The notes under the pieces were generated by a model that saw only the letters and a list, made by a program, of their open reading frames with translations, made no database searches and was not told the origin of the DNA. Source: Vigna angularis (lineage: Eukaryota > Streptophyta > Magnoliopsida > Fabales > Fabaceae). Taken from it: a stretch of 64,000 nt of DNA. The position numbers were made by a program, and so were the translations under genes. The first letter of the stretch is position 1. Each line of letters begins with the position of its first letter. Where the stretch lies: assembly GCF_016808095.1 (NCBI RefSeq), contig NC_068971.1, forward strand, positions 23,734,501 to 23,798,500. Direction: 5' to 3'. Shown one piece after another: positions 1 to 11,622 of this stretch.

Positions 1-1115
1 CATTGATGGGGGGGTTTTGTGTGTAGGGCCAAAGTAGTCACGAAGACCAATCGCCCCAGGAACTCCACGTACACGACCTAGGTGCTCGGGCCTTCCAATG
101 GCCGTTGTTAGAATGTCGTCCCTACCTTGGCCAGCAAATGTGCCCTGAGTCTGCTACTAAACCAACTCATTCTGCACATAAAAAAAATAATCGTTACTTA
201 GAAGACATGCTGTGATAGATACACAATCAAATAACTGCTTATAATTTGAACTTACAATTCTCTGTGAGATCAAGGCAGCTGAGGAAGATGTCATGTTCCC
301 ATCAGATTTAGTCCGAGCAGCCTTCCACAGCTCGTACCTAGCAGGTGCAGGTGCTAGGTCCGGCGACTCAAGTTCCAAGGCATCCGCTCTAGACTTTCTA
401 AGTTTCTTTTCCAGTTTTGCATAACCACCTCGTGATAACAAGTGTGGTGCATCGTTTAGCCTTTGTCTTTCTTGGGCGGCTAATCTTTTACCCTGTGAAA
501 CCATGTATATAAATAAGTGTAAAATCATAAAAACTCAATGAATACATTTTCAGATGTTAAGAAACATACCTTGCATTCCTCAAACTCTCTAGATGCACGA
601 AACTGCATCCAATCCTCCTCTGTGAATGTATATTGCTGACATTGATTTTCATGTTGCCTGTCTCCAAACACATAGAGTCGTGTCAGCCTTGTCTTGAAAT
701 CCCTCCATCTTATCGCTATATGCGATAACACTTTCTTTCTAATTTGTATTGTGTTTGGAATATCATAATGTTGCTGTCAAAAACAAAAAACATGTTATTG
801 ATAAGAAAACATGAAAGATACGTATATCACAAATTGCATGAAGTATAAACATACCTGAATATCTTGCCATAAGAGGTTCTTGTCGACCTCTGGGACGTCA
901 TCCCAACATGCATGAAGGATAGAGACATGACTTTTTGCTAACTTACCCAAATAACTCCTAAACCTATCAGCATTTGGCCCTAATGGATGACCTGATCTGG
1001 GGTCAATGTCAACATGTCTCCTCTGACCATCCACACGTCCGGATGTCACATCTGCCACTCGGGTGACGCCTCGACCACGTCTGGTCTTTCCCGATCCTGA
1101 GTCTGAGGCCGACAT
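1..1115 (-). CDS. Second CACTA gene, Ptta/En/Spm-type plant transposase protein (3' part outside window)
   Basis: I read four exons on the minus strand: 1115-855, 773-570, 492-256 and 171 to beyond base 1. Each ends or begins at a canonical GT or AG. The start is MSASDSGSGKTRRGRG. The protein has a basic N-terminus, then a conserved helical block with WRDFKTRLTR and FTEEDWMQF, then KLEKKLRKSRADALELE, and in the last exon TTAIGRPEHLGRVRG before the window edge. These blocks are typical of the Transposase_24 (Ptta/En/Spm) family found as the second gene in plant CACTA elements. By family knowledge such proteins are thought to bind subterminal repeats; here that is inference. A TAG near the start of exon 4 suggests the gene is broken, unless splicing there differs. 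The GC content is higher than in the surrounding sequence. Confidence 0.75.
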
Positions 1116-1199
1116 ACCTGAAAAATTATACAAGGTTAGTAATAATTCAATTATGATGAACGTACATATAAAGTCAATAAAAAACAAAATATCAACCTA

Positions 1200-4100
1200 T
1201 TAAGATATTGTTTTTTCCCAAATCCCTTCATTGTGATCACTACGAATTGCCTGGATGACATCGACAACGTCATCAACTGGGTCTTCAGTGGGTTTAGATG
1301 CAACAGATGTTGTCTCAAGTATATCAAGAGAATCGTCATCATCATGTCCATGCATGTTTTTTCCTTCTAAAACCACTGACCATTTGTTATTCGCTGGATC
1401 ATTTACGTAGAATATTTGTCTTGCTTGACTAGACATGATAAATGGTTCATCAGTGTAATTCATCTTGTTCAAGTCTACCAATGTGAAACCAAGTTCATCT
1501 GTCATGACACCAGAATTTATATTAACCCATTTACACTTGAAAACTGGGACTCTAAAAGTGACGTAATCAACTTCCCATATTTCTTGTATTATTCCAAAAT
1601 AACTGATGGATGCTGTGATTGGATTTTTGTCTTTAGAACTAGCAAAGTGCACAGCCTCAGCTTGTAGTGTGACACCACTATTTTGAACTCTGCTTTTGTC
1701 ATCTTCTACCTTTGTCTGAAAAGAAATATTGCTTATATAGTACCCACCATATGTAATGACATCTGTGTTCGGCCCACGAGATAACCTCAATAAATTTTCA
1801 GAAACATGTGGAGTCGCATAAATCTTTTTGTTAAACCATTGTAAGAAGGTTTTCACATGTTCATTAAGATGTCATTTTTCACTCATTTTTGGGTTTGCTG
1901 CCTTTATTTCATTAACGTGGTCAGAAATGTAAGGAATCACATCAACATTGTTGTTTAAGACGTACAAATGAGCTTGGTCAATTTCTTTTCTGCTAACACT
2001 TTGAATTCTCACACCTCGAACACCCTTACCTTCACATTTTCCTTCATGTCTGCTCTTGGGAAGACCCACGGGTTCACAAGATGGCATATAACTTGAACAA
2101 AATTCAATGGCTTCTTCTGCAACGTATCGCTCTATGATTGAAGCTTCTGGTCTATACTGATTCTTGACATATCCCTTTAAGATCTTCATGTATCTTTCAA
2201 CTGGGTACATCCACCTTAAGAAGACCGGCCCACATATTCGAATTTCTCTGACTAGATGAACAATCAAATGTACCATGATTTCAAAAAAGGAAGGTGGAAA
2301 ATACATCTCCAATTGACATAGTAGTCTTATTCCCTCATTTTCCAATTCATCTAAACCTCGAGGGTCAACAACTTTGTTGCAAATGGCATTAAAGAAAAAA
2401 TTCAGACATGTTAGAATACCCCTAACAGAAGGAGGTAATATGCCTCAAATAACAACAGGTAACAATTGTTGCATTAATACATGACAATCGTGAGACTTTA
2501 AACCAACTAGCTTTAAGTCTTGCATAGACACAAGGTTACTAATATTTGAAGAATAACCTTGTGGAACCTTCACACTTCTTAAACAGTTACAAAAACTTTG
2601 TTTTTCTTTTTTAGAAAGTGTGTGACAGGCTAGGGGCAAATAGGTGCGTCTTCCTATTATCTGTGGATGTAACTCAGATCGGATTCCCATGTCAGCCAAA
2701 TCTTGTCGTGCTTTTATTCCGTCTTTGCTCTTCCCTTTGACGTTTAATAAAGTTCCGATGACACTGTCACAAACATTTTTTTCAACGTGCATCACATCAA
2801 TACAATGTCTAACATCAAGTTCAAACCAATATGGAAGTTTAAAAATATTGACCGTTTCTTCCAAATGTTTTTTGCAGAGGTACTTTTACGATGTTTTCCA
2901 AACACAATGTCAATGTTTTTGACTTCGTTGTACACCTCTTCACCATTTCGGGGTCTGCACACAACCTCATCCTCAGCACTTCCATTAAATGCTTTTTTCA
3001 ATCTACGATAAGGATGATTACGAGGAAGGAATTTTCGATGTCTTGTATATACCGTCTTCTGACCATGCTTCAACTGAAGGTAACTAGTGTTTTCTTCACA
3101 TATGGGACATGCAAAATGACCTTTAACACTATAACCGCTCAAGTTTCCATACGCTGGGAAATCATTTATAGTGCAAAACAACATTGCACGCAAACGGAAC
3201 TGTTCCTGAACATGTGAATCAAACACGTCGACCCCTTCTTCCCACAACAATTTCAAATCATCAATTAAAGGTTTTAAGTAAACATCAATGTCATTTCCAG
3301 GTTGTCTAGGACCCGATATCATCATGGACAACATCACATATTTTCTCTTCATGCACAACAAAGGAGAAAGATTGTAAATCATCAACATAACTAGCCACGA
3401 ACTGTTTTTGCTACTTAAGTTTCCATAAGGATTCATACCATCAGTTGCAAGTGCAAGCCTTAAGTTTCTTGGATCTGCACCAAATTTTGGGAATTTTTCA
3501 TCAATCTTTTTCCATTGTGGTGAATCAGCAGGGTGTCGAAGAAGATTATCGCACTTTCTTTCGTCAGAGTGCCATTTAAGGTTCTTTGCATTTTCTTTTA
3601 TAGAGAACATACGTTTGAACCTAGGTATTATAGGCAAATACCACATCACCTTAGCAGGTGCACCATCATTACCTTCATTAGCAGTGATTCTGTCAGATTT
3701 CTTTTTAAAACGGGATAAACCACATGTTGGACAATACTTTAGCGAAGCAAACTCCTTTGTGTACAAAACACAATCATTAGGACAAGCATGTATCTTTTGA
3801 TATTCAATACCCATTGGACATAAAATTTTTTTGGCCTCGTAATTACGAATAGGTAGAGTATTATTTTCTGGAAGCATCTCCTTCAACAACTCCAACAACT
3901 CGGTGAAACTTGTATCGGTCCATCCATTCCTTGCTTTTAAACTAAACAACTTTAAAGTTGCAGACAGACGTGTAAAGTTCGAGCATCCTGGGAACAACGA
4001 TTGCTCTGAATCATTAATAAGAGAATCATACAAATCAGCTCTTCCAAAATTATCTTCATCGACATCACGTATCATGTCCTCTAAATGGTCACTCATCCAT

Positions 4101-4375
4101 TCTTCCACATAATCCGTTCCGCGTGACATGGTAGGCTGGTCCAGTACTTCTCCATGCCAAGTCCAAACGGTATAAGTCCTCATTATGCCGTACATGAATA
4201 AATGGTCACACACATTGCCTAAGTCTTGCCGTATTTGATTAAGACAACGAGCACAAGGACAAAAATATGTCCCGTTCACAGACTTAGCATTTTGTTCAAC
4301 ATATTGCAAGAACTCCGAAACACCCTTATCATATTCTTCACTGATGCGACGTTCATTGATCCAGCTTCGATCCAT
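1200..4375 (-). pseudogene. TNP2-type CACTA transposase, lightly damaged
   Basis: The first Met (4375, MDRSWINERR) opens a transposase-associated domain with the zinc-type cluster FCPCARCLNQ and the WTWHGE box. A TNP2 (Transposase_21) core follows, with LPIIPRFKRMF, PRNLRLALATDGMNPYG, INDFPAYGNLSG, CPICEE and, further on, HCIDVMHVEKNVCDS. Next comes a DUF4218-like segment (CQLEMYFPPSFFEIMVHL, RWMYPVERYMK), then a DUF4216-like C-terminus (KCKWVNINSG, DEPFIMSSQARQIFYV) ending at 1200. Three breaks are visible: a 1-base loss in the homopolymer at 2841-2845, a TGA at 2445-2447 where Arg is expected, and a TGA at 1872-1874 where Trp is expected. Everything else reads through, so this is a young pseudogene, or an active gene if the lesions are sequence errors. 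Confidence 0.88.
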
Positions 4376-4443
4376 ACTATGTTCGTAAAATCATCAGTAT
4401 AAGTTTTTTAACTCTCACAAGGTTAGGCCCTACCCATTCAAAA

Positions 4444-4678
4444 AAATTAATTTTCATAATTTGCTAAGACACGTGCAAAGAAGTCTACATGATAAAATTG
4501 ATAAGATTTCGGCAGCATTTCGCATTGGTCTCCGAAATACACGAAATGAGAGTAGTCAACGATGACCACAATCAAATATGCATCCGGAGAACAACACAAA
4601 TTCTGAACCAAAATTTTATCAATCTTATCCATAAACTCCAATTGACATGTTTTGCAAATTATGAAAATTAATTTTCTC
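4444..4678. repeat. Long imperfect inverted repeat (foldback) in CACTA 5' region
   Basis: The left arm (about 4444-4555) and the right arm (about 4565-4678) pair over almost their whole length. The outer 20 bases (ATTAATTTTCATAATTTGC and its complement) match almost exactly, and the inner parts align with mismatches, for example CTCCG facing CGGAG. The centre is near 4555-4565. It sits directly upstream of the transposase start, so a leader transcript of this element would contain a hairpin of roughly 110-bp arms. Small open frames on both strands here are by-products of the palindrome and not genes. Confidence 0.75.
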
Positions 4679-4701
4679 AAACTGTTCAATCGGACAATTC
4701 A

Positions 4702-4747
4702 AAATTTAACACAAACGATTAAAAGATTAATCGTTTGTGTTAAATTT
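4702..4747. repeat. Perfect 21-bp inverted repeat with 4-base loop
   Basis: Arms 4702-4722 and 4727-4747 are exact complements, separated by AAGA. The core motif is ACACAAACGATTAA. It lies 24 bp beyond the larger foldback inside the same CACTA element. It could be a cruciform or hairpin, a protein-binding palindrome, or the remnant of a small insertion. Confidence 0.85.
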
Positions 4748-4980
4748 CAAACGGGAACTAAGTGTCACTCAATGATTTGATACTTACATTCTAACATATC
4801 ACAATTATAATAACACAACTAATACATGCATATTCAAAAGGCAATAACACATGCATACCTTAGAGTCAAAAACATGCATACACAAAAACCAATAACATGC
4901 ATACAAAAAACCTTTATCAACGAACAAGCTGAAAGGGAGGGAAATCGAGGAGTTGAAGAGGTGATTGTTCCAGCCTCTTA

Positions 4981-5159
4981 GACGTCCGTGGGTGGGGCCT
5001 GGACGTCTATAATATTATAGACATCCGCCCCCCCCCCCCCCACAACGGACGTCTAGAGTTTCACTTATTTACGGATATGCCACCAGTCAATTATTTATGT
5101 TGGGGCTGTTGTGGACGGACGTCTATGGGATGACGTTAAATGTCATTTCTGCACTAGTG
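4981..5159 (-). repeat. CACTA terminus and subterminal repeats
   Basis: The motif GGACGTCTA or its complement recurs at 4981, 5001, 5047 and 5117, in both orientations, close to the terminal CACTAGTG. A run of 13 or more C residues lies at about 5028-5040. Subterminal repeats of this kind are the known binding sites of the element's own DNA-binding protein in En/Spm. Binding here is inferred from position and repetition only. Confidence 0.75.
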
Positions 5160-6493
5160 TAAAATGACATGTAAATGGACGTTCTATATGATTCCTAACT
5201 CATACTCAAAATAAAAGAAGAAAAAGGAGAGAAAATTCAAAATTCAAAAGTTTAAAGATTTAAACTAGGGGTCAAGATCATGCTCATGTTTTCTAATGCT
5301 TGTGCTATAAGCATGTCCAAACATATAAATCACACAAACATATTCAAAGTATTCTCCTCTTTAGGATATATATGATGAAAGTAAAAGTATATTAATTATT
5401 CATCACATTTGTTCACCTTAGACATAAGGTTCTTCCTCATCATAACTTTTGTAAAGTATTTGTAGGCTTAATCGTTTTATGAATGGTTGCATATGATTTT
5501 TATCTATCATATGCTAAAATCTATTTTATTATAATCCTTCCTTAACTAATTACCTTAGTCATTTATGTCAACATGATATCATCTCAATCTCACCTAAAAG
5601 TAATTAAAATTCACATACTATCTGTTCTAAGTCTTAGTATGAAAAATATTATTTATACTTACAAATTTTGAAAAGATGAATATTCATAACTATATAAATA
5701 TGTATATTTACAAATTTCAACATCTTGATTACATCATATATATGAAATATGGTCATTATAATGTATAATGAATTAACATGTTTCATTGTTGTTGGAACAG
5801 TGAACATAATAATGATTGGTTTGGTGATATAAATGTTCTTGACTCTCTATGGTAAATTTAACAAAGATCATCCTTGTCTTCTAAATATCACTGTGTTGTT
5901 TTATGCATCCACATTTTATTACATCTTGAAAATGTCACATTCACCATAATAAAATTTCCACAAATGGAGATACCATGTATATGGATTTCAAACATCTATT
6001 GTGTTATACAAGAAAACAATACACACGAGAAATGAAAGACAAAAGAAAAATTATCATATAATAAATCGTATGACACAATTGGTAAAATTATATATAGCAA
6101 CACAATGCACTAAGTACAACTAGACTTACTATTTGATTCACGTGCATGAATTTAAATTATTTCAATAATGACCAGTCAGGATAAACGGGTTTCAATGTAA
6201 ATGATTATTCAATTTGAATCAAATACCACTCATTTAGATATTCAAGGTAAAACCTCTAGCTATATACAATTTAATTTGCACTTTTTGAAGAAAAAAAACA
6301 CACACGCAGTTTATAAGATATAAATCCTTTAGGTAATTGGTGAAAACATATTCAATAAATTATACCTAGAATGTTTTTACTTGATTAGAAAAAAAAATCT
6401 TATTAACCTTATCATATTATTATGAACAATAATTTAGAATCTCTTGTACTTATCGAGTAAGTAACATTGAAAGAAAGATCTTGAGTTATAGTT
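5160..6493. other. AT-rich intergenic DNA, no gene seen
   Basis: I find no long open frame, RNA gene or recognisable repeat in this stretch. It is strongly AT-rich with short homopolymer runs. Confidence 0.6.
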
Positions 6494-6766
6494 TTATTAT
6501 TTCATCTAATCATACTTTTATTCATATTAGGATATTTAATTCTTGTTAAATGGTTAGTTAAATAATAGGTTCGCCATAGTCTTATTATTTCATCTAATCA
6601 TACTTTTATTCATCTTAGAACATTTAATTCTTGTTAAATGATTAGTTAAAACTCTATATAGTAGGTTCACCATAGTCTTATTATTTCATCTAATCATACT
6701 TGTATTCATCTTAGGATATTTATTTTTTGTTAAATGATTAGTTAATACTCTAGATAGTAGGTTCAC
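6494..6766. repeat. Three-copy tandem repeat, units of 88-96 bp
   Basis: The block starting TTATTATTTCATCTAATCAT begins at 6494, 6582 and 6678. Each unit contains CTTGTTAAATGATTAGTTAA (with variants) and ends near TAGGTTCRCC. The units differ by small indels and a few substitutions. The array runs directly into a decayed gag sequence, so it may be part of the same old retrotransposon. Confidence 0.8.
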
Positions 6767-7074
6767 TTATGCAGTGTATATGCTTAGTAAAGAGGCAAAA
6801 CATTGGTGGGCAAGCATGAAAATAATGATGGAAGAGAAAGCATAGGAGATTATGTGTGACAACTTCAAAATAAAATTTTTTGATGAGTACTTTCTGATAG
6901 TATGAGATATGCTAAGGAAATGGAGTTCTTACCGTCACTACAAAGATATGACTATAGTTAAGTACGAAGAGAAGTTTAAACATTTGGCTTGGTTATGCAC
7001 ACTTACCATGAGGGGTGTCATAAGTTTGAGAATGAATTAAAGCATGAAATCAAGGAAGTAGTGGTACCTTTATC
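6767..7074 (+). pseudogene. Decayed Ty3/gypsy gag fragment
   Basis: The plus strand translates to pieces of a gypsy gag (Retrotrans_gag) domain. YMLSKEAKHWWASMKIMMEE is followed by a stop, then DNFKIKFFDEYF with stops. After frame changes, a part resembling the family's AEKFKHLA block and a final FENELKHEIKEVVVPLS appear. Several stops and frameshifts make it non-coding. It is cut at its 3' side by the TRIM-like element that begins at 7075. Confidence 0.65.
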
Positions 7075-7456
7075 TGTTGGGAGTCCAAGTGTGAGTCTAA
7101 GTCCCACATTGGATAGAAATGAGAAAGTAGAGCACCTTATAAAGATGAAAGACCCATTAACTCATTGCCTTAAGGTTTTGGGTAGAGAGTGGTGTCAATC
7201 CCTTATATGGTTGGGCTCATATTTCATTGGTGTTTGTGTCTCTCCCAAGTGAATCCCCTCCTTGATAAACCCAACAGTGGTATCAGAGCCGATGATTTGT
7301 CTTGGTGACCGGCTTAGATGAGTATAATGATCCCTAAACCGAAAGTCTTCCTGGCAGGGTATTCAGGTAAGCAAGTCCCGTTAAGATGAACAACGGTTGG
7401 AAATGACTACTCATGGTTGTGGTTGGTTGGGAATGCTTCCGCTGGAGGGGGAGTGT
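7075..7456 (+). mobile_element. TRIM-like LTR element lacking its 3' LTR
   Basis: A 202-bp LTR (7075-7276) starts TGTTGGG and ends CCCAACA, giving the TG...CA ends and short terminal inverted repeat expected of an LTR. Immediately after it is TGGTATCAGAGCC (7278-7290), the classic primer-binding site complementary to initiator methionine tRNA. About 150 bp of non-coding interior follow, then a purine tract GGAGGGGGAG (7444-7453). The bases TGT after that tract are all that could remain of a 3' LTR. The short interior without open frames is what defines a terminal-repeat retrotransposon in miniature. The 5' LTR interrupts a gypsy gag remnant. Confidence 0.75.
7278..7290 (+). other. Primer-binding site (initiator Met-tRNA type)
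   Basis: TGGTATCAGAGCC lies one base after the LTR end. This sequence is the standard plant LTR-element primer site for the 3' end of initiator methionine tRNA. Confidence 0.8.
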
Positions 7457-8098
7457 ACCTATGTGTATAAAATTCAACAAAGATTAACTTTTAGCATATT
7501 TAAGACATATGCATAGTCATCACAATTAACTATACCTTAAACACTAAAATGTCTCAAAAGGATGAATAATTGGGTTAGAAACTTAAAGACAAGGTAGAGA
7601 AGAAACTTTTTTTGAGAGATGTAGTGTTTTAATAAAATAAAACTTGATTATTAGAAAGTATTTATAGGTTATCATTTTAATAATAAAATAATTAAGCATC
7701 ATCTTTTAAAAATTATATTTACTACGTTTTACCCACCTTTTATACTAACACTACACTTTTGACCAACTTGTCTAAGTTTTTCACTCATTTTCAATTGAAA
7801 ACATGCTTAATATTACCTAACAAATAGCCTTAAACAAGTTAAGTCACATAACAAACTCATAGATATCATTAGTGAAAACAACTCAAAATCACAAACCCAG
7901 TATCAATTTGACCAATCACTTCAAACGTGTAAGGTTATCATTCAAAAAAAATAAAATTCACCAAATCAATTCATCATAATACAATTCACATTCCGTCAAT
8001 AATCTGTAATAATTTAAAATTAGCTCCCCTTATTTGTTATAAAACACACTTTCCTCTCTTAGGAATGCTCCTAGAGTTCTATATAACACACAAGATCA
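7457..8098. repeat. AT-rich non-coding DNA including a diverged dispersed repeat
   Basis: Bases 7469-7740 resemble 12625-12990 in the same orientation: shared phrases include AAATTCAAC, AGACACATGCATA with variants, GAATAATTGG, and AATAATAAAATA. The similarity is by eye and gapped. It may be one LTR or MITE family, with a weaker third relative near 33600-33810. No coding potential is seen. Confidence 0.4.
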
Positions 8099-8107
8099 TT
8101 TAACTAT
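8099..8107. repeat. Left 9-bp target-site duplication of the Mutator-like element
   Basis: TTTAACTAT directly precedes the element and is repeated exactly at 12563-12571. Nine base pairs is the characteristic Mutator duplication length. Confidence 0.92.
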
Positions 8108-8253
8108 GGCTTAAACCCTCCCTTGGTCCTCAATTTTTTATGAAAATCTCATTTCGGTCCTCATGCTTTCAACTGTTTGAATTGGGTCATATTTTTTTAA
8201 AAAATGAACACATTGTACCCTAACCGTTAAGTGGTGTCAGACGACGTTAAATT
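8108..8253 (+). repeat. Left terminal inverted repeat of the MULE
   Basis: Pairs with 12417-12562. Shared blocks include CCTTGGTCCT (right CTTGGTCCT), TGGGTCATATTTTTT, AATGAACACATT and ACCCTAACCGTTAA. In full-length Mutator elements such repeats bind transposase and contain promoters. Confidence 0.9.
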
Positions 8254-8886
8254 AAGGCCACGTGGTGCATAGAGAATGTGGTGATGTGTGTTTCTGATTT
8301 ACGTGGAGTGTTTTGATTAAATAAATATTGGTGATGTGGCATTATTTAGTACCCTTTTGTTCACTTTAGGGATATCAGAATTAGGGATTTGAAATTGGAA
8401 TTGGGGATTTCATTTCCTTGTTGCGAGACGAAGTGGAAGACGATCACCAACTGCAATCTTGGACAAGACGAAGAGAATCCAGCCGATAGTTGACGCGAAC
8501 TAAGGTAAGGTATTTCGTTTCGTCTTTGGTTTTCTGTTTGAATGCATAAATGTCTTTTTGCTTTTACGAACATGTGCGTCTTCGACAATTGAGTTTTTGT
8601 TTTGGTCTGTAACAATTTTTATAATGATTTTTGGTCCCCATTTTGCATGTTCAATTGTTACATTGTAGTTTAGACATTGTGGTCCCGAATTTTGTTTGTT
8701 GAATTGTTTATCAACTGTAGTGGTCCCCTGTCTGTGAGTGTTTCGTTAGTGGGGATGTTACTTTGTTCCCTGTCCCCTTGTTTGTGTCGGTGTGAGTGTT
8801 TAGTTAGTGAGTGAGTGTTCCCGTAGTGGTAGGACTGTAATATTCCAAAGATTTGTTAACCCCCATAATGTACAGGTTATAAAAGC

Positions 8887-11228
8887 AATGAGGAACGTAT
8901 TAAAGTCGTGGTCCACCATTGTGGAGATTTTGTCAATGATGATAATGGGCAGTTAAAATTTGAAGGAGAGAGAGTAAAATGATCTTGTGATCCAGACCTG
9001 TGGAGCTATTTTGGCATAGTAGACTTAGTCAAAGAATTAGGTCATATGGACATCAAAGAATTATGGTACGGTTTAGGAGGTCAGTTTGTGGACCCAGATA
9101 GGTTAGAATTATTAATTGATGATAGGGGTGCCATGCATATGTTGAAAATTTAATGTGAAGGATTTCTGTGAAGTGCTAGGGTGGAAGAGGAAATTGTAAA
9201 TGGTATGCCTATTGTTCCTTTAGGAGTGATGTCAATGCATGACAACTAAGAAAAATGTTTGATGCTCACAGCTGTAGTAGAGATTTCAATGTAAAGTTGA
9301 TGACTTAAAAGTGGTTGAGTCAAAGGATGGAGAAAACTGTGAGAGAAAACCCTACTACGGAGGTCATGGACATTTAGGGAGAAAGTCACTAGGAAATGGA
9401 ATGTAGGAATTTCAAGAAATATGGCTTTTAGGGCAAGAGCCATGGCAAAAGATAAGGTTGAAGGGTCATTCAAGGATCACTTTAGAATACTTCATGATTA
9501 TGGTCATGAGTTGCTGAAAACAAATCTAGGTACAACAGTACAAATTAAAGTTGATAACAGTAATGGTGAGGTCATATTCCAAAGATTTTATGCATGCTTG
9601 AAGGCATGCAAGGATAGCTTCATTTGTTGTAGACCTATTATTGGGTTGGATGGATGCTTTTTGAAAGGCAAGTATGGAGGGGAGTTACTAATAGCAGTGG
9701 AAAGAGATGGAAACGACCAAATGTTGCCCATAGCATATGCTGTTGTTGAGGTAGAAAACAAAGAGTCGTGGACTTGGTTCTTGGAGCATCTAATTGAGGA
9801 CCTTGGTGGGGCAGTTGTATGTGCAGGATGCACATTTATTTCAGACCAACAAAAGGTCAGTCAATGTTCAATATCTTGTACATATAACTGAATATATTCA
9901 TTACACAAATGTTAATTACAATATCTTGAATATGTCAGGGTCTTTTACCAGCTATCCAAGATCTTCTACCTGGTGTAGAACAAAGATTTTGTGTTAGGCA
10001 TTTATATTCAAACTTTAGAAAAACATTTCCTGGAAAAAATCTTAAACGTCTCATGTGGAGGGCAGCAACAACCACACATCCACAACAACGGGAGGCTGAA
10101 ATGAGGAATATGAAAGACATAAATTTAGACGCATTTAAATATTTGCTTGTCATCCCACCTAGGTATGTATTAAGTCTTATAATTATTTGATAAACTCACA
10201 GTTGACATTTACATACTTGACAAGTTATATTCACTTATCCCAGGTTTTGGTCAAGATCTAGATTCACCTCTAGATCACAATGTGACACTCTTGTGAACAA
10301 CATATGTGAGGCCTTTAATAGTGTGCTAGTTGATAGTAGGTTTAAGCCTATTATTAGCATGTTAGAAGACATTAGGGTTTATATAATGAAGAGATGGGCT
10401 GCCAACAGGACAAAGATGACATCATATCAAGGTTCAATCTGCCCCAAGATTTTTAACAGATTTCAGAAGGAGTCTTGGCTAACTAGATATTGGTTACCAA
10501 GGTAACTTTTATCATGTCTGTTTCCATTCATGTTAAGTTTGTTTCCATTCATTTTAGGCATTTATATTGATCCAACTAATTGTGATTAAATACAGGTGGT
10601 CAAGAGAAAAATTATTTGAAGTGAAACATGTTTCACAATTTGGCCAGCAATTTGTTGTGAATGTTGACAACATTGACTGCACATGTAGAAAATGGGCAAT
10701 TACTGGCATTCCTTGTACTCATGCCATAACTACAATGAAATTTTTGAATATAAATGCAGAAGAATACATTGGGCACTAGTTTAGGAAGTCTACCTATGAA
10801 GAGACTTACAACATAATTATTAACCCTATCAATGGTTAACATGTCTGGGATGTTACACCCTATTCAGATATATTACCACCAAAGAAGAGGACAATGCCAG
10901 GAAGGCCCAAGAAGAAACGAAGACTGGAGGATTGGGAGTTGAAGAAGAATAACAGTGAATTAAGAAAGGGTGGGCACAGGAAAAAATGTGCCATCTGTAA
11001 AGAACTTGGACACAACAAAAAAGGTTGTCCACAAAGACCTCCAATAGTAGAGGTTCCTACTGCCCAATCTGTAGAAGTCACCCAACCTCCACCAATAGAT
11101 GTTCCAATAATTCAAGAGTCTACTATGCTTGGTATGACCAATGTCCTGAACAACCACAACTCAGCCAACCTTCAGCAACACAAGTTCCTATTACTCACGA
11201 AACAACTATGCCTGTATGTGATGAATGA
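8887..11228 (+). pseudogene. MURA-type Mutator transposase, interrupted
   Basis: Exons, in order, are about 8887-9155, a middle part to 9855, 9938-10161, 10243-10501 and 10595 to about 11228, with GT...AG introns at 9856-9937, 10162-10242 and 10502-10594. The N-terminal block (EERIKVVVHHCGDFVNDDNG, then GHMDIKELWYGLGGQFVD) looks like the PB1-like domain of plant MULEs. The catalytic MULE domain has IGLDGCFLKGKYGGELL, then VEVENKESWTWFLEHL and FISDQQK, giving two candidate catalytic Asp residues. A SWIM zinc finger follows (CTCRKWAITGIPCTHA). The tail has a basic GRPKKKRR stretch, a CCHC knuckle (CAICKELGHNKKGC) and a Pro/Gln-rich end. Stops occur in the PB1-like part, after EEYIGH and after INPING. 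I could not fix a start codon. Confidence 0.85.
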
Positions 11229-11622
11229 TCTAATGTACTGAACTTATTTATATTTTGTAGCAAATGTTTGCTCTATCATTTTGAACACACTCTGTTATGA
11301 TGTATTTTGGATATGTAAGACAATGTTCTTATCATTTTGAACACGTTCTGTTATAATGTAAGACAATGTTTGTGGTTTTGACAAAGTGATTATTGCCCAA
11401 TTTCGTTATCAGTCATGATCTTTATTGGTCATTGCTTTATGATGTTTGTGATTGTTCCACTTAATCAATCATGATTTTGCTTTATGATTATTCCACTTAA
11501 AGTACCAATATAATTAAAAGAAATTAAATCACACACATTATCACTGTAATCACTCACCTTCATTAATAAAAGACACATTACATAAAAGCCAAGTTTCAAC
11601 TCTGATCACAGATGAGACAGTA

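Larger units (their letters stand above)
1..5159 (-). mobile_element. CACTA (En/Spm) DNA transposon, left end outside window
   Basis: The element reads on the minus strand and enters from the right, where its terminus CACTAGTG (5152-5159) is followed inward by a run with repeated GGACGTCTA motifs. Two minus-strand genes follow: a TNP2-type transposase (4375-1200) and a second Ptta/En/Spm-type gene (1115 to beyond base 1). This is the usual order for plant CACTA elements. The other terminus lies outside the window, so the 3-bp target duplication cannot be checked; bases 5160-5162 (TAA) would be one copy. Family assignment rests on protein motifs plus the terminus and is firm. Whether the element is still mobile is not shown, but the transposase has at least three lesions. 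Confidence 0.9.

Noticed and set aside
4447..4689. Open frames on both strands, each ending in the same NYEN residues
   Set aside because: They are produced by the inverted repeat at 4444-4678 and have no family similarity.
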